Assembly (NCBI RefSeq): GCF_020497125.1
Contig: NC_059089.1
Coordinates: 28,476,282-28,540,281, forward strand
DNA: 64,000 nucleotides
Source of the DNA: Mauremys mutica
Taxonomy: Eukaryota; Chordata; Testudines; Geoemydidae
Reading direction: 5' to 3'
Of the stretch, positions 48,719 to 59,600 are shown one piece after another. Under the pieces are notes generated by a model. The model made no database searches. It was not told the DNA's origin and worked only from the letters and a program-made list of their open reading frames with translations. The position numbers were made by a program, and so were the translations under genes. The first letter of the stretch is position 1. Every line of letters starts with the position of its first letter.

Positions 48719-49044
48719 CATAGAATATCAGGGTTGGAAGGGACCTCAGGAGGTCATCTAGTCCAACCCCCAGCTCAAAGCAGGACCAATCCCCAACTAA
48801 ATCATCCCAACCAGGGTTCTATCAAGCCTGACCTTAAAAACCTCTAAGGAAAGAGATTCCACCACCTCCCTAGGTAGCCCATTTCAGTGCTTCGTCACCC
48901 TCCTAGTGAAAAAGTTTTTCCTAATATCCAAGCTAGGCCTCCCCCGCTGCAACTTGAAACCATTACTTATTGTTCTGTCATCTGCCACCACTGAGAACAG
49001 TCTAGATCCATCCTCTTCGGAACCCCCTTTCAGGTAGCTACAGG
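48719..49044 (-). mobile_element. CR1 LINE 3' end, antisense
   Basis: tcatagaatatcagggttgg, aggtcatctagtccaaccc and aaagtttttcctaatatcca are the exact inverse of the subfamily at 25362. It is 5' truncated after about 325 bp, with a few CpG-type changes, so comparatively young. Confidence 0.9.
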
Positions 49045-49715
49045 GGTATGCCTAAGACTCAAGGGCAAATGGTGAGTTTATTTCCCTGTGTTGAGATGGA
49101 ATGAAAATGAGTAGATACAGTACTTATAACCAGCGCTGAAAAGAGCAGTTCTGAACAGGATGCAGTGCAGCAAGTGACATATAGGCCAACTGATTCCACT
49201 GCAGAATTTTGCAAACCACACCTGAGTGCAGAAGCAGCTACAGAGCCAACAGTCTCAACAAGATGGAGTTTAGGATCACCACAAGCTCCCTGTGTCCCCT
49301 CTTTGCTGGGATCTTTGGGTCCTGCCATCAGCTGGGGCACCAAGTCCCAGGGCCTCTGGCTCTTCACCAGAACTGAAATTGGAGAGGGTCACGTGCAGGG
49401 GTGAAAGGGACATTCAGTCCTTGGCCTGACACTGCTAAAACATGTCCATCAGTGTGGGCACCTTTCTTATTTTAAAAGTGTGTAAAACAGATTGGGGGGC
49501 TGTCGCCTTGGACATCTGCTCTCAGCTTAGGCTGAGTAGAAGCTATTCAGGCAGGTTGTAACAAGCATCTATGGATGGCACCTTCCAGGAAACGTATACA
49601 TTACAATATAGTCTTTAGTTGCATGATCACACACTTTTCCACAGGATCCCTGCCAAATTCAGTGCACGGAATGGATGGTGCTCTGGAGACAAATCAAGCT
49701 GTGTACTGAAGGAGG
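49045..49715. other. Unique sequence, no feature seen
   Basis: Nothing supported. Confidence 0.5.
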
Positions 49716-50135
49716 CTGTAGTCCCAGGGTGGCCAACCTGTGGCTCCGGAGCCACATGCGGCTCTTCAGAAGTTAATATGCGGCTCCTTGTATAGGCACC
49801 GACTCCAGGGCCAGAGCTTCAGGTGCCGACTTTCCAATGTGCCGGGGGGTGCTCATTGCTCAACCCCTGGCTCTGCCACAAGCCCTGCCCCCCTCCACCC
49901 CTTCCCACCCCCACCCCTGAACCTGCCATGCCCTCACTCCTCCCCCTGCCCAGAGCCTCCTGCATGCCAGGAAACAGCTGATCAGGGGTTGCAGGGAGGG
50001 AGGGGGAGACACTGACTGGTGGGTGGGAGGAGCTCCTGGGGGGCTGCGGATGTATTACTGTGGCTCTTTGTCAATGTACATTGGTAAATTCTGGCTCCTT
50101 TTCTCAGGCTCAGGTTGGTCACCCTTGCTGTAGGC
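49716..50135. mobile_element. hAT-like element (404 bp)
   Basis: The core 49724-50127 starts CAGGGTGGCCAACCTG and ends CAGGTTGGTCACCCTTG, which are clearly inverted. It is flanked by CTGTAGTC (49716-49723) and CTGTAGGC (50128-50135), a 7/8 duplication. A second element's piece (cgactttccaatgtgccggg) lies inside, so it is probably composite. Non-coding. Confidence 0.8.
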
Positions 50136-50590
50136 TGTAGGACCCCAGCCTCATTTGCTGCAGTGAATAAGGCAGAGAATTTCAGGAGGAGAAATGGTGG
50201 TCCCATGATTTAGACAGATGAATGCTGCCCTGTAAACTGGATTTTCTCCCTGCCTCTGCCACAGAGTTCTTGTGTTACAGCTGGCAAGTCATGTAAACCA
50301 AAACTTTCACAGGTGGCCACTGTGTGTTCATTTTCTGGATACCCAATTTAAGGCATCTGGGGACTGATTTGCAGAAGTGCTGAGTGCTCAGTCAATGGGA
50401 GCTCTGCTCTGAATAAATACAGTGCTATTTAAACAGAAAGTGATGCTCAACCTTTATTACAGCAGAGCGAGTGCTCTGCAATAATACGTTAAGTACTCAG
50501 AACAGTTAGGCCCTAGACTCCTCAAATGGGGCACCCAGATTAGTTGAAGTTTCCCATGTATAAAATGGGGGTTGAGTGCAGGCAATGGAC
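50136..50590. other. Unique sequence, no feature seen
   Basis: Nothing supported. Confidence 0.5.
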
Positions 50591-50713
50591 ATTCTGGTTT
50601 ATGGTATCAGAGGGGTAGCCGAAGAAGTGGGTATTCACCCACGAAAGCTCATGCTGCAAAACGTCTGTTAGTCTATAAGGTGCCACAGGATTCTTTGCTG
50701 ATTCTGGTTTATG
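50591..50713 (+). mobile_element. Chimeric Penelope-like module, 13-bp TSD
   Basis: A 97-bp insert (50604-50700) joins 18 bases in antisense orientation (gtatcagaggggtagccg) directly to the sense ribozyme-like core and tail (aagaagtgggtattcaccca ... ggattctttgctg). An exact 13-bp TSD ATTCTGGTTTATG flanks it (50591-50603, 50701-50713). The hammerhead-like parts are present (core CCGAAGA, intact stem II, GAAA), but the base at the cleavage position is G, so cleavage is not expected. Confidence 0.65.
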
Positions 50714-51085
50714 ACAGTTCTGGAGATTTTGAAATCTGGCTTTGTTCTAATTTGAACACCATCCACAATTTTGAAATCCTTCAGGAAAGAAAATTCAGGG
50801 GGAAAATTTTGGAGTGATCAAAATGTTTTGTTTCAATTGTGACTTTTCTCTTTTATAATATATATAATGCACAGTTTTAAAATTATGTAACTAAAAGTAA
50901 TTTCAAAATGAAAAATCTAAATTATTCATTCAAAAAAATGCTAAAATAAGATGTTTTGACATTTTTGGAACTCCCCTCCAACCCCACCCCGTTTCACTTT
51001 GAAATGAAATTTCAGTGAAATTGACCTGAGTTCATTAACCATTTCAATTTTGATAGATGATTCTATCAAAGTTTTTCTAACCAAC
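50714..51085. repeat. AT-rich dispersed repeat
   Basis: ttgaaatccttcaggaaaga, gtgatcaaaatgttttgttt, tttgacatttttggaactcc and gaaatgaaatttcagtgaaa share the vocabulary of 240-675. Boundaries are approximate. Confidence 0.45.
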
Positions 51086-51590
51086 TCTACACCTAACTTC
51101 ACCAGAGTACTATGAAGATGATTTAAAAACATGAATTAATTTATTTAGATACAATGAAAACATCATAGAAAAAGCCCATGAGGAAATTAATAATTCTATA
51201 TTCTGTGTATTCAGTGCAGGATGTGGCTGTTGCACAAAAATAATTATTGGAGTTATATGCTGAATGAGGATAAAATACCGTATATGAACTAGTCACCCAT
51301 TCCATGCGCCCCATTCATCCTGTGCACCAAACAGGCCATTGGCAGCACCTTGTGAAGATGTTCCCAGAACTTCCTGCAGCCTGACCGGGTCCCCTGCTCA
51401 CATCCAGGAGGACATGTAGGTGATTCTCTCAAACCAGCAGGCAGAGAGGACACTTGCTCTTTTCTTACCCACATTTCAGGTGAGAGTGTGCAGGGAGAAA
51501 TCTCGGAAGGTCTCAGTTTACCTGCCGCTCAGGTCTGAGACCAACCTGCCCATGGATTTAAGCTTTTCCCAAGCAGGTCTGGAGGCAAGA
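51086..51590. other. Unique sequence, no feature seen
   Basis: Nothing supported. Confidence 0.5.
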
Positions 51591-52005
51591 GTGTAGACCT
51601 GTGGCTCTCAACCTTTCCAGATGACTGTATCCCTTTCAGGGCTCTGATTTGTCTTGTGTACCCCGAAGTTACCCCTCACTTAAAAACTACTTGTTTACAA
51701 AATCAGACATACGAATACTAAAGTGTCACAGCTCACTATTCCTGAAACACTGCTTATGTTCTCATTTTTACCATGTAATTATAAAATAAATTGATTGGAA
51801 TATAAATATTGTACTTACATTTCAGTGTATAGTATCTAACGCAGTATAAACAAGACATTGTATAAAATTTTAGTTTGTACTGACTTCACTGGTGCTTTTT
51901 ATGTAGCCTGTTGTAAAACTAGGCAAATAGAGGAGTTGATGTACCCCCTGGAAGACCTCTGCATACCCCCAGGGCTACCCCTGGTTGAGAATCACTGGTA
52001 TAGAG
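51591..52005. mobile_element. hAT-like element (399 bp)
   Basis: The core 51599-51997 starts CTGTGGCTCTCAACCTTTCC and ends GGTTGAGAATCACTG, matching the widespread CAGTGGTTCTCAACC type of hAT terminus. It is flanked by GTGTAGAC and GTATAGAG, a 6/8 duplication. An AT-rich middle and paired accccgaagt / cccccagggc subterminal segments agree with a non-autonomous element. Confidence 0.85.
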
Positions 52006-52569
52006 GAATACAACACTCTAAAAGGGATTCACACAAGCACTATCAGCAGTAACTAATATTGATGTAAGACTTCCAGCTGGGACAAGCACAACCAGGCTCC
52101 CTCTGGTTCTTTCAAGGGGGAAAATCCCTCTTGCTGCCGAGGGATCACCAGGGCTCTGGTTCAGCTCTCAGCTGTGGTAAGTTGGGAACACACACTGCAA
52201 GTCCAGCTGCCAGAGGGCAAACCCTAGATCTGATTAAGTCCACTGCAGCAGCATCTAGCCCCTTGGCAGCATCTGGGATCAGACAGATTAGGGAGCACCC
52301 CAGTGTATGTGACACCTGCCCAACCACATGTTTATAGTGTTCTCAGTCAGGCCAGGAGGGACTCTTGCATTCTGCTCAGTCCTCCCAGTGGCAAAGTATA
52401 GGAAATGGCCATGAGGGAACCATGTTTATATTCATTTTAGGAAACAATTCACCCATATGATGAGTGCTTCACATAGATTTGATGTGTCACTGGCTTATCA
52501 AAAAAATCAGAGTAGTTTAATCTTTGCTTAATACTATTTCTTGGTTTCCTTGTTTTTGAGAGGCACCGT
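52006..52569. other. Unique sequence, no feature seen
   Basis: Nothing supported. Confidence 0.5.
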
Positions 52570-52770
52570 GTACAGGGCTAAAGCTGTGTGCTTGGCGGTA
52601 GAACTCCTGGGTTCCATTTGTGGCTGTGAGGAACCATTTGGCCTAGCAATACAATGGGAGACTCTCTTATGCTGACTCATTCTGTCACTTTAGCCAAGTC
52701 ATCGCCTCTCTCAGTGCTTCATGTTCCTCATCCATAAATGGGCACAACGTCCTGAACTTTCACAACATGA
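52570..52770 (+). repeat. MIR-type SINE
   Basis: gctgtgtgcttggcggtaga, actcctgggttccatttgtg, tagccaagtcatcgcctctc and ttcctcatccataaatgggc occur in MIR order. The middle holds a small insertion. Confidence 0.7.
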
Positions 52771-54099
52771 AAAGTCACCATTTATCAAGTTACCACACTG
52801 CAATTAACATTCTTTCCTGTTCTAAGGATAGAGGAAAGCTGTGATTACCCCAAGCACTCTCCATTGCGGGAAAGGGGGAGAATGGACTCTCTTAAATAAT
52901 GACATTTTGATTAATTGATTAAAATAAATCCTTATATATGGAAAGTTTGGCTTTCCAACTGGAAAGGAAGTAAAATTGAAGCGAGTGCAGTTCCACAGAA
53001 AGAATACCACTCCTCTCCAGAGCTGGGTCAGAAGCTGTTTCAGAGGAATTTATGAAGGCATTTTTATATGTGAAATGCAGAGCAGTGATGCCTGAGCCAG
53101 ACAAATCTCATTAATTTTCTGAGAACTTGAACATAGACCATCTATATCCTCAATGGTTGCCCCAGGGGCTTTCCCCCTTTTTATAGGAAGAGTCTCCGCT
53201 ACCTTTTAAAAAAATTTTTAAGACTCTCTTGACTTTGGAAATTCAACATAATCCATACTATTGAATTACACAAGGAAAAGATTCCCTAACCTTGCAACCC
53301 CCTGAGTTTAGCTAGCTGGTGCCACAGTCCAGCACTGCCCTACTTAGAAAGCATGAAATAAATTAAGGCAGAGATGGGCCTGAACAAGAACCCTCGAGTC
53401 TGGATGTGTTGCAGTACAAACCCCAATCAAGACACAAGGCCTGTGTCCAGTCACATTTGCACCAGTTCACTTCACTAGGGCTGCTCCTGATTTACAGCCA
53501 CCTGCATGAGGTCATCAGAATGAGGCCCATAAAATCTGGATCCATATCTAAGATTTGGCTCTGACTTTCTCTAGAGCTGCAGTCAAGCTAGGGGACAAAC
53601 CTCTGAAAATCCATTTGGGGGCATGTTTGCATGGCAGCACTTACCTTTCTCTGGTGTGGTGCAAGGACTTGCGGAAATTCCATAGGTTTCTAGTGAAAGA
53701 AAACAGTCAAAGGGAAGAGTAGCTAGCTAGCAGGCAGAGTTTCATTTTGAACAATGACAATAAATATAACACTTTACACGAATAGGGGTAACTACTGTCA
53801 TTTTCTCCTCCTTTCCAGCCCTGCTACTATGTAACCTTATGATGAGCAATAGCTCCTGCTGCAAGCTGTAACAGGGAACATTTATATTTTAAATGAGCCC
53901 TTTTGCTAATTGCTAACAGATAGTTTAATAAAAGTTACAAGTCAAAGAATTTATCCAGCCCTACGGCCTGTTGCTGGTCTTGGGACCACTGGATCCTCAC
54001 TGAGCCAATGAGCGTGGTGCCAGGCTGGCCGTGGTCGCTGAAGGAGAGTGGAAGTGAGCAGACAGAGAAGCCCAGTAACAGCCAGCGCAGCTGGCGCGT
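52771..54099. other. Unique sequence flanking the CpG island
   Basis: No repeat or exon recognised. A CCAAT pentamer lies at 54005-54009, just left of the CpG-rich block. Confidence 0.4.
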
Positions 54100-54980
54100 C
54101 CCAGGGATTGTGGAGCGAACGCTCCCTCCAGGGCACGGGGCGGCCCCGCGGGAAGGGCAGTAAAGCCGCTCTCCTGCCGGGGCAGTGCCCTGGGCAAGCC
54201 GGGCTGCTTGGCTAGCACGGCCCGCACTGGGCTCTGGCGGCAGCTCCCTAGGTGCTAAGAGCAGGAGCAGACCCCGCTCCCGGGCAGCCCGGGCGCCTGG
54301 ACTCTGCCCGGCTGCCCCGCCTGTCCGGGAGACGCTGCCGGGGGGGCGGGGCCGGGGCGGGTGGGGGAATCTAGCCCCAAAACACCGTGGAAACCCGGCG
54401 GAGGGGGGCTGTGTGGGCTGATCCGGCCCCTGGGCTGGCGGCAGCGCCCCGCTCCTCCAGCCGACCGGGCTCTCACGGGAGGGAGCCCGCTGCCCGCCTC
54501 TCCCCCGGGGCCACGCCGGGCACATTCCCCGCTGCTCTGCAGCGCCCCGCTCCGCCAGCCGACCGGGCTCTCCCCGCTTGGCTCCGGAACCAGCCCGCGC
54601 TGCTCCCGGCCCGCGGCCTGAGCTGCAGCCACCTCTGGGGCGGGGCGGGGCTCGCTCCGCTGCTGCACGGAACCGGGGCTCCGAGCGCGCCCGGCTGGGC
54701 CCCGCGGAGCGGCCCCGGGGCGGGAGCCCGCAGGCTGGGAAGGGCCCCCGGCCGCGGTCCCCCAGCTGCACTCAGACTCCTCCCCGCAACTCGGGGGCAG
54801 GCGGAGAGCGGCGAGAGGTTGGGCGCGGCAGCCCCGGCTCTCCCGCAGCTGCGGGCACAGGAAGCCGATGAGCTTTTCCGCTGGAACCTCGGGACTGGCT
54901 CAGCCAAGGCCCGGCGAGGCAGCGTCTCCCTGCGACTCCCGGGGTGTCCCGCGCCCTTCCAGTCTTTGCAATGGAGCCGC
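54100..54980. promoter_or_regulatory. CpG island, putative promoter
   Basis: This roughly 0.9-kb block is strikingly GC- and CpG-rich in an AT-rich neighbourhood. Unlike the GC-rich hAT-like elements it has no inverted termini and no TSD. It contains GC-box clusters (GGGGCGGGGCCGGGGCGGG from 54343, GGGGCGGGGCGGGG at 54637-54650), a CCAAT box at 54005-54009 just outside, and no TATA box. Open frames run on both strands (278 codons minus at 53935-54771, 207 codons plus at 54387-55010), but they are Pro/Arg/Ala/Gly-rich and expected from composition. A first exon could lie on either strand. The minus strand is favoured only because the candidate exon at 41014-41225 lies downstream. Confidence 0.65.
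54441..54572 (+). repeat. 34-bp direct repeat in the CpG island
   Basis: Two copies of a 34-bp unit starting GCAGCGCCCCGCTCC and ending GACCGGGCTCTC lie at 54441-54474 and 54539-54572. They differ at one base (T or G at unit position 16). Confidence 0.9.
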
Positions 54981-55734
54981 TGGTCAGCGCTGCACCCGCG
55001 GGCTGTGTGACTGTCTAGGGGAGCGGGCTTGCCTTCGTGTGGCTAGCCTGCCAATGGCTGAACACAGGGGATCGTTCTGAACAGGACAGATTTGTAGGAG
55101 AAAACCAGGAACTGGGTGGAACAACTCAGCACTCCGTCTAGACTGGCAAATCCATCTCGGCTCTGACTTTCCTGCTAAGGCACATGGTGCATTCGGGTCT
55201 CTACGCACCAGTTACTGTGTCACCAGGACACGGGGCACTAGCTCTGGGTTCCTAACGCCCTGAGACTTATCACAGCGCCACTAGCCCAGCTGCACACACC
55301 CATATGCTGAGAAATCCCTCCCTGGATGTTTTCATATTACACTGGATTTAGGAACATGTCTTTGCCTAAGGCTCCAAATGTGATCCAAGGGTCTACCCAC
55401 GTGGATGCACCTGGAGCAACAGGGCCTAAAAGAGGACACCCCTCATTGGAAATGTCTTGATGGTAAATTCCCTCTGAGGTTAATATAACTGCCGACCAAA
55501 TTCCCAGTGGATGCCATCACCATGGCTTCACTGGGAACAATGGGAATATGCTGATTTTGACTAGCTGAGGATCTGGCCCAATAATGTTTACAATCCAGGC
55601 AGGCCCCTTGATGCCCTGTAACAATAGTGATAATTACCAGCTTGCACCTGAGGCTAACATAGCTTCCTCCAAAGGCAGGCTACTGCTGGTACCATGGTTT
55701 GTAAGGCTGAAGGGAATAGAGATACAGATATTTT
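54981..55734. other. Unique sequence right of the CpG island
   Basis: Nothing supported. Confidence 0.5.
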
Positions 55735-55830
55735 AGATGATTTGGCTAAGGTCTGACAGCAAGCCAGCAGCAGAGTCAGGAACAGAACCTGGGTCTCCTG
55801 GCTCCTGCTCCAGCCACTGCACAACACTTG
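55735..55830 (-). repeat. MIR-type SINE, antisense
   Basis: gctaaggtctgacagcaagc, cagagtcaggaacagaacct and gggtctcctggctcctgctc form the MIR core read in antisense. Confidence 0.75.
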
Positions 55831-55854
55831 TCAAAATCAGAGGGTTTCATGGTC

Positions 55855-56135
55855 TGTGGGGATCCGTGGTGCTGGCTTAGCGGTTAAGATCAGATGAGTT
55901 ATAATCTTAATACTCCAAGCAAAGAGGGAAAGGTGTGGGCTGGTGGCCTAAGCATGTGACCAGGCACCAGGATCTCCTGAGCCCTAATCAGGACACTATG
56001 TTGCAATCTGTGACCTTAACCAAATCACAAAACCTCTCTCCCTCAGTTTTCCCCATCATAAAATGAGGCGAGTTATATTGCCCCTTCCCAGGGTGCTGTG
56101 AGGATTAATTTGTTAACCTTTGTAAGGAGTTTGGA
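55855..56135 (+). repeat. MIR-type SINE, nearly full length
   Basis: ggtgctggcttagcggttaa (A-box-like start), ccaggatctcctgagccct, gtgaccttaaccaaatcaca, cagttttccccatcataaaa and gtgctgtgaggattaatttg appear in MIR order. It sits head to head with the antisense copy just upstream. Confidence 0.8.
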
Positions 56136-58949
56136 CAGATGGAAAGTCCAGTAGGAATATTAATGAACACATCACAGCAAAACAGGAGAAAGCTAATCTA
56201 ATCATTGGCATCATCAGAGCAGACTTCCATTTTAAACTCTAGCTGTCTCTTACAGTTCTCAGCACCCAACATGAAAGGGTACTTAGTGCTCACTAATACA
56301 CCATAAACACAGCTCCTTAGGATATTGCGTGCTAAATACCAACCAATTGGGGAGCAATTCCAGACTCTTCCAGCTGCAGGGAGAGAGCTGAGAACCATTT
56401 AATGGCAGAACATCCCTTCCCCAGTTTGAATACAAGTGACCGTGTGTGTTTGCCTTGCGTTTCACCAGGCAGCAACATGGCAGGTATATAAGGAACAACC
56501 TTTATTTTATTTTACACCTGTTCTCCTTCAAAGGGAAAACAAATGTCCTATGGCAATTGCAGCAAGCCCTGGCTGCTCTCAGCTCCTTCAGGTCACAGGG
56601 CTGCAGCTATGAAGATGTTCCTTTGAAGCAGTGTCTAGCTGCAATACATACAGTTGCTTCCTTCCCTTCATTGTGCTTGGAGCTGTTGTGTTGTAAATGC
56701 ACTACGGAAACAATATGGCGAATCTTCAGCAGAACTGAGGGGAGACGGAGGGAAGGGCAGCCCAGCTCCCAAACAATGACATCTCAGAACCATGCATTCC
56801 TCCCAGAGAAGGTGATTTTTTTAAACCAGTTGCAGATTTCTAGATGTTTGAATATCCACTAGAGAGAGCTTTAAAACAGGGTATCATTTTCTTATAAGGA
56901 CCCACTTAACTATGTGTCTGCTGTGTAATTAGAGAGTGCCAACAGTGATGGTACCTGGTGAGCTTTTGACTATTATTTTCAACAGAAGATAAAACAGTAG
57001 CACAATAAGTCCCCTGAATTTCATGTTAAGAAATAAGTTGTGCATCGGAATCTCTGAGCTCTTAGACCCGGGATTTCATCTTTGCCTGTTTCAGCCAAGG
57101 AATGACGGAAAATGTTCTAAGATATGGTCAAGGAAGTGAAGCAAGGTTCTCCCAGAGCCATGTAATCTGGGGATGGAGACAGAATCACAAGACCAAGGCA
57201 ATGGGAAATTAAGGCCAAGGCAGGTCAGCTCGTACATTATTACCAGCCTAAATTTCAAGGGAAACGGGGCTATGATACCCTTGATGAAAGCCAGTCAGAG
57301 CCTCACATACCACATCACAAAGCTATCAGTACATAAAGGGATGAACTTTTTATTAACTGCTTCATGCCAACTGCAGATAAAAACCTAACATTAGTTTGCG
57401 GGGGTGGAGGGTCGCACTTTAAACTCTTGCATTTTCTCTCTCTTCCTTTTTATCTTTTCCCACTTTTCTAGGAATGTCTCATCAGACAGAAATGATGACA
57501 ATGTCTAGAATTTCAGGAGTTACCAATAACAATAATAAATAATAGATGTCTGAAGACATGGCATAAAAACAGAGCATAAAATCCAAATCTGAAACATCTG
57601 CCAGTGGCACTGAGCATTAGCACAGCAACACACATTTGGGAATTGGGAATACACTCTGACATTTGTGGTTATACTTGTATGAATCCCCCTTAATATATTT
57701 ACAGCAAAATCCTTCATCTAGTAATGATAAAGACAGAAATCCCAGTATCAGTCTCTATTAGCCTGGTGTGCTCACTCCATGGCCCAACATTCAAAAAGTC
57801 AAAGCTAAATATTCTGATTAATAATCACTGCTCTCTCCCTACAGCGCCAGGATTCAATCCTTCCTCCTCTCCTCAAAATAGTTAGTTGAATAAATTGTCT
57901 CCTCTAAGAAGAGGCATTTCCCACACCCTTGTCTAAGTCCATGTGGTAGTCTGGTGTCAAAACAAAACCTATGGTATAAACTCCCCAGTTTTGTTTACAT
58001 TTAAAGGAGTCACATTTCCTCCTTCCGCTAGTGGTATCTCTGGAGAATTTCCTTAGGGCCTTTGCAGGTATGCTGGGGGAGAAGGTGAACTTTTGATTAG
58101 ATCTGAAAGTGAGCAGCAGTGGCAACAAGAATCCCAAAACCAGTATCTCCCAAGGGACACATGGGCCAATAAACTCTGCTGATTCCTTGGAGGACATTTT
58201 CTATTACAATGCAGTTTGCTCTAACATTTGCCAAACAGAGGCAAGCTATCTTCCCCAGCTCTGAGGTCAGACACAGAGCTGAAAGTGGCAGTAATGCAAT
58301 TGGGCTTCTTTTCTGATTTCCTAGAGACTCTTCTACCACCGAGTTTCTTCACAGCTCAGCCCCTAGTTCATGTTAACAAACTATTTCAAACTTAACCCAA
58401 CTTTGTGTATTAATCTGAATGTGTATTCAAGTCTCACTCAGAAATTTCAGAGGCTGAGTGGTCATTAATAGGACGACACTTTCCATTGTGTAGATCCATA
58501 ATAGGAATGGGCTTAACCATATTTTGTCTCATTCACTGCCTACGCTATGCAGCCATGGATCGTAATGCTGCAGATGTACATTAGAAGTTCACACTATTAC
58601 TGTCCTGTTTTGTGAAACTGGCCACTGTGTTTTGGTGCTGATATAGCAATCGGAATGCTGTTTGTTAGGGATAAGCTAACTGACTTGGGTTAAATATTGG
58701 AGCAAAGCATTGTGGGCAACAATGTGCACAAATCTGAACTCAAAACTTTTATGAAGTTTCAAAAGAATCAGGTTAAAACTATTCTAGTGCTTCCGATGGT
58801 TTGCTCTCATCCCTGTCATTTGACTGTTAACAACATTCAAAGCCATTGTGCTGTGCATCAGCTGGTCTCAGTAATCACCTGGTCCTATTACTAATATACA
58901 CTGATCCTCCCTCCCCATTCCTCCTATTGCTTATTACTCACTTGTCTTC
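56136..58949. other. 2.8 kb of unique sequence, no gene seen
   Basis: The frames at 56446-56862 (plus) and 57904-58339 (minus) have no recognisable product. Confidence 0.4.
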
Positions 58950-59080
58950 TATTAAACTGTAAGTTCTTCAGGGAAGGGCCGTGTCCTCCTGAGAGTGTGC
59001 AGGGCTCAGCATAATGTAGCCCTGATCCTGGCTGGGGTTTCTAGGTGCTCCTGCAGTACAAATAAATACAAAGAAGAAGA
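58950..59080 (+). repeat. L2/CORE-SINE-type 3' tail
   Basis: ctgtaagttcttcagggaag, gcagggctcagcataatgta and ggtttctaggtgctcctgca end in the A-rich caaataaataca. Sense copy. Confidence 0.6.
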
Positions 59081-59195
59081 AAAAGAACATTTCTTCCTGA
59101 TTTACCTGTGAGTGTAAGTGGATACAGTGCATGGATAAAATTCCCTTGTCTGCAGAGGGCCAGCCTGTGCACTGTTTAAATCCTACCTAAGCTCA

Positions 59196-59600
59196 GAGAT
59201 GAGAGCTGGTCAAAAAAATTCTTCAAATCATTTTTTGGATTTGGGTTTTTTTTGGACAAAACAAATTTTTTTCATTTTGGTTGAAATTTTCAATTTTTCA
59301 ATGAAGAAACAGAAACAGATTTTTTTTTTCAGTAAAATAATTCAGTTTTCAGTAGAAATGTTCAGGTTTTGTTAAACATTTCATTTTTCAGTATATATTT
59401 TTGGGCCTTTTTAGCTTCTAAAAATTGAAAAGTTTTCCTGAAAAAATATGATGATTGATGAGGATTTACTGAAAGTAGTTTGTGAAAACCAAACATTTTT
59501 GGCTTTGCCGTGGTTGAAAAGTTGTTGAAAAGACGAACAATTTGCACAGGAAAATTTTAAAACATTTCAAAATATCCTGTGAAAAATAACTGCCTTGTGC
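59196..59600 (+). repeat. AT-rich dispersed repeat, best copy
   Basis: Starts gatgagagctggtcaaaaaa and continues with tttttttggacaaaacaaat, ttcattttggttgaaatttt and aacatttcaaaatatcctgt. The start motif is shared with 43626 and, inverted, with 665-673. Confidence 0.55.

Noticed and set aside
54387..55010. 207-codon plus-strand frame in the CpG island as a gene
   Set aside because: Ala/Arg/Pro-rich composition, mirrored by a long frame on the other strand. No domain, signal peptide or splice site supports it.
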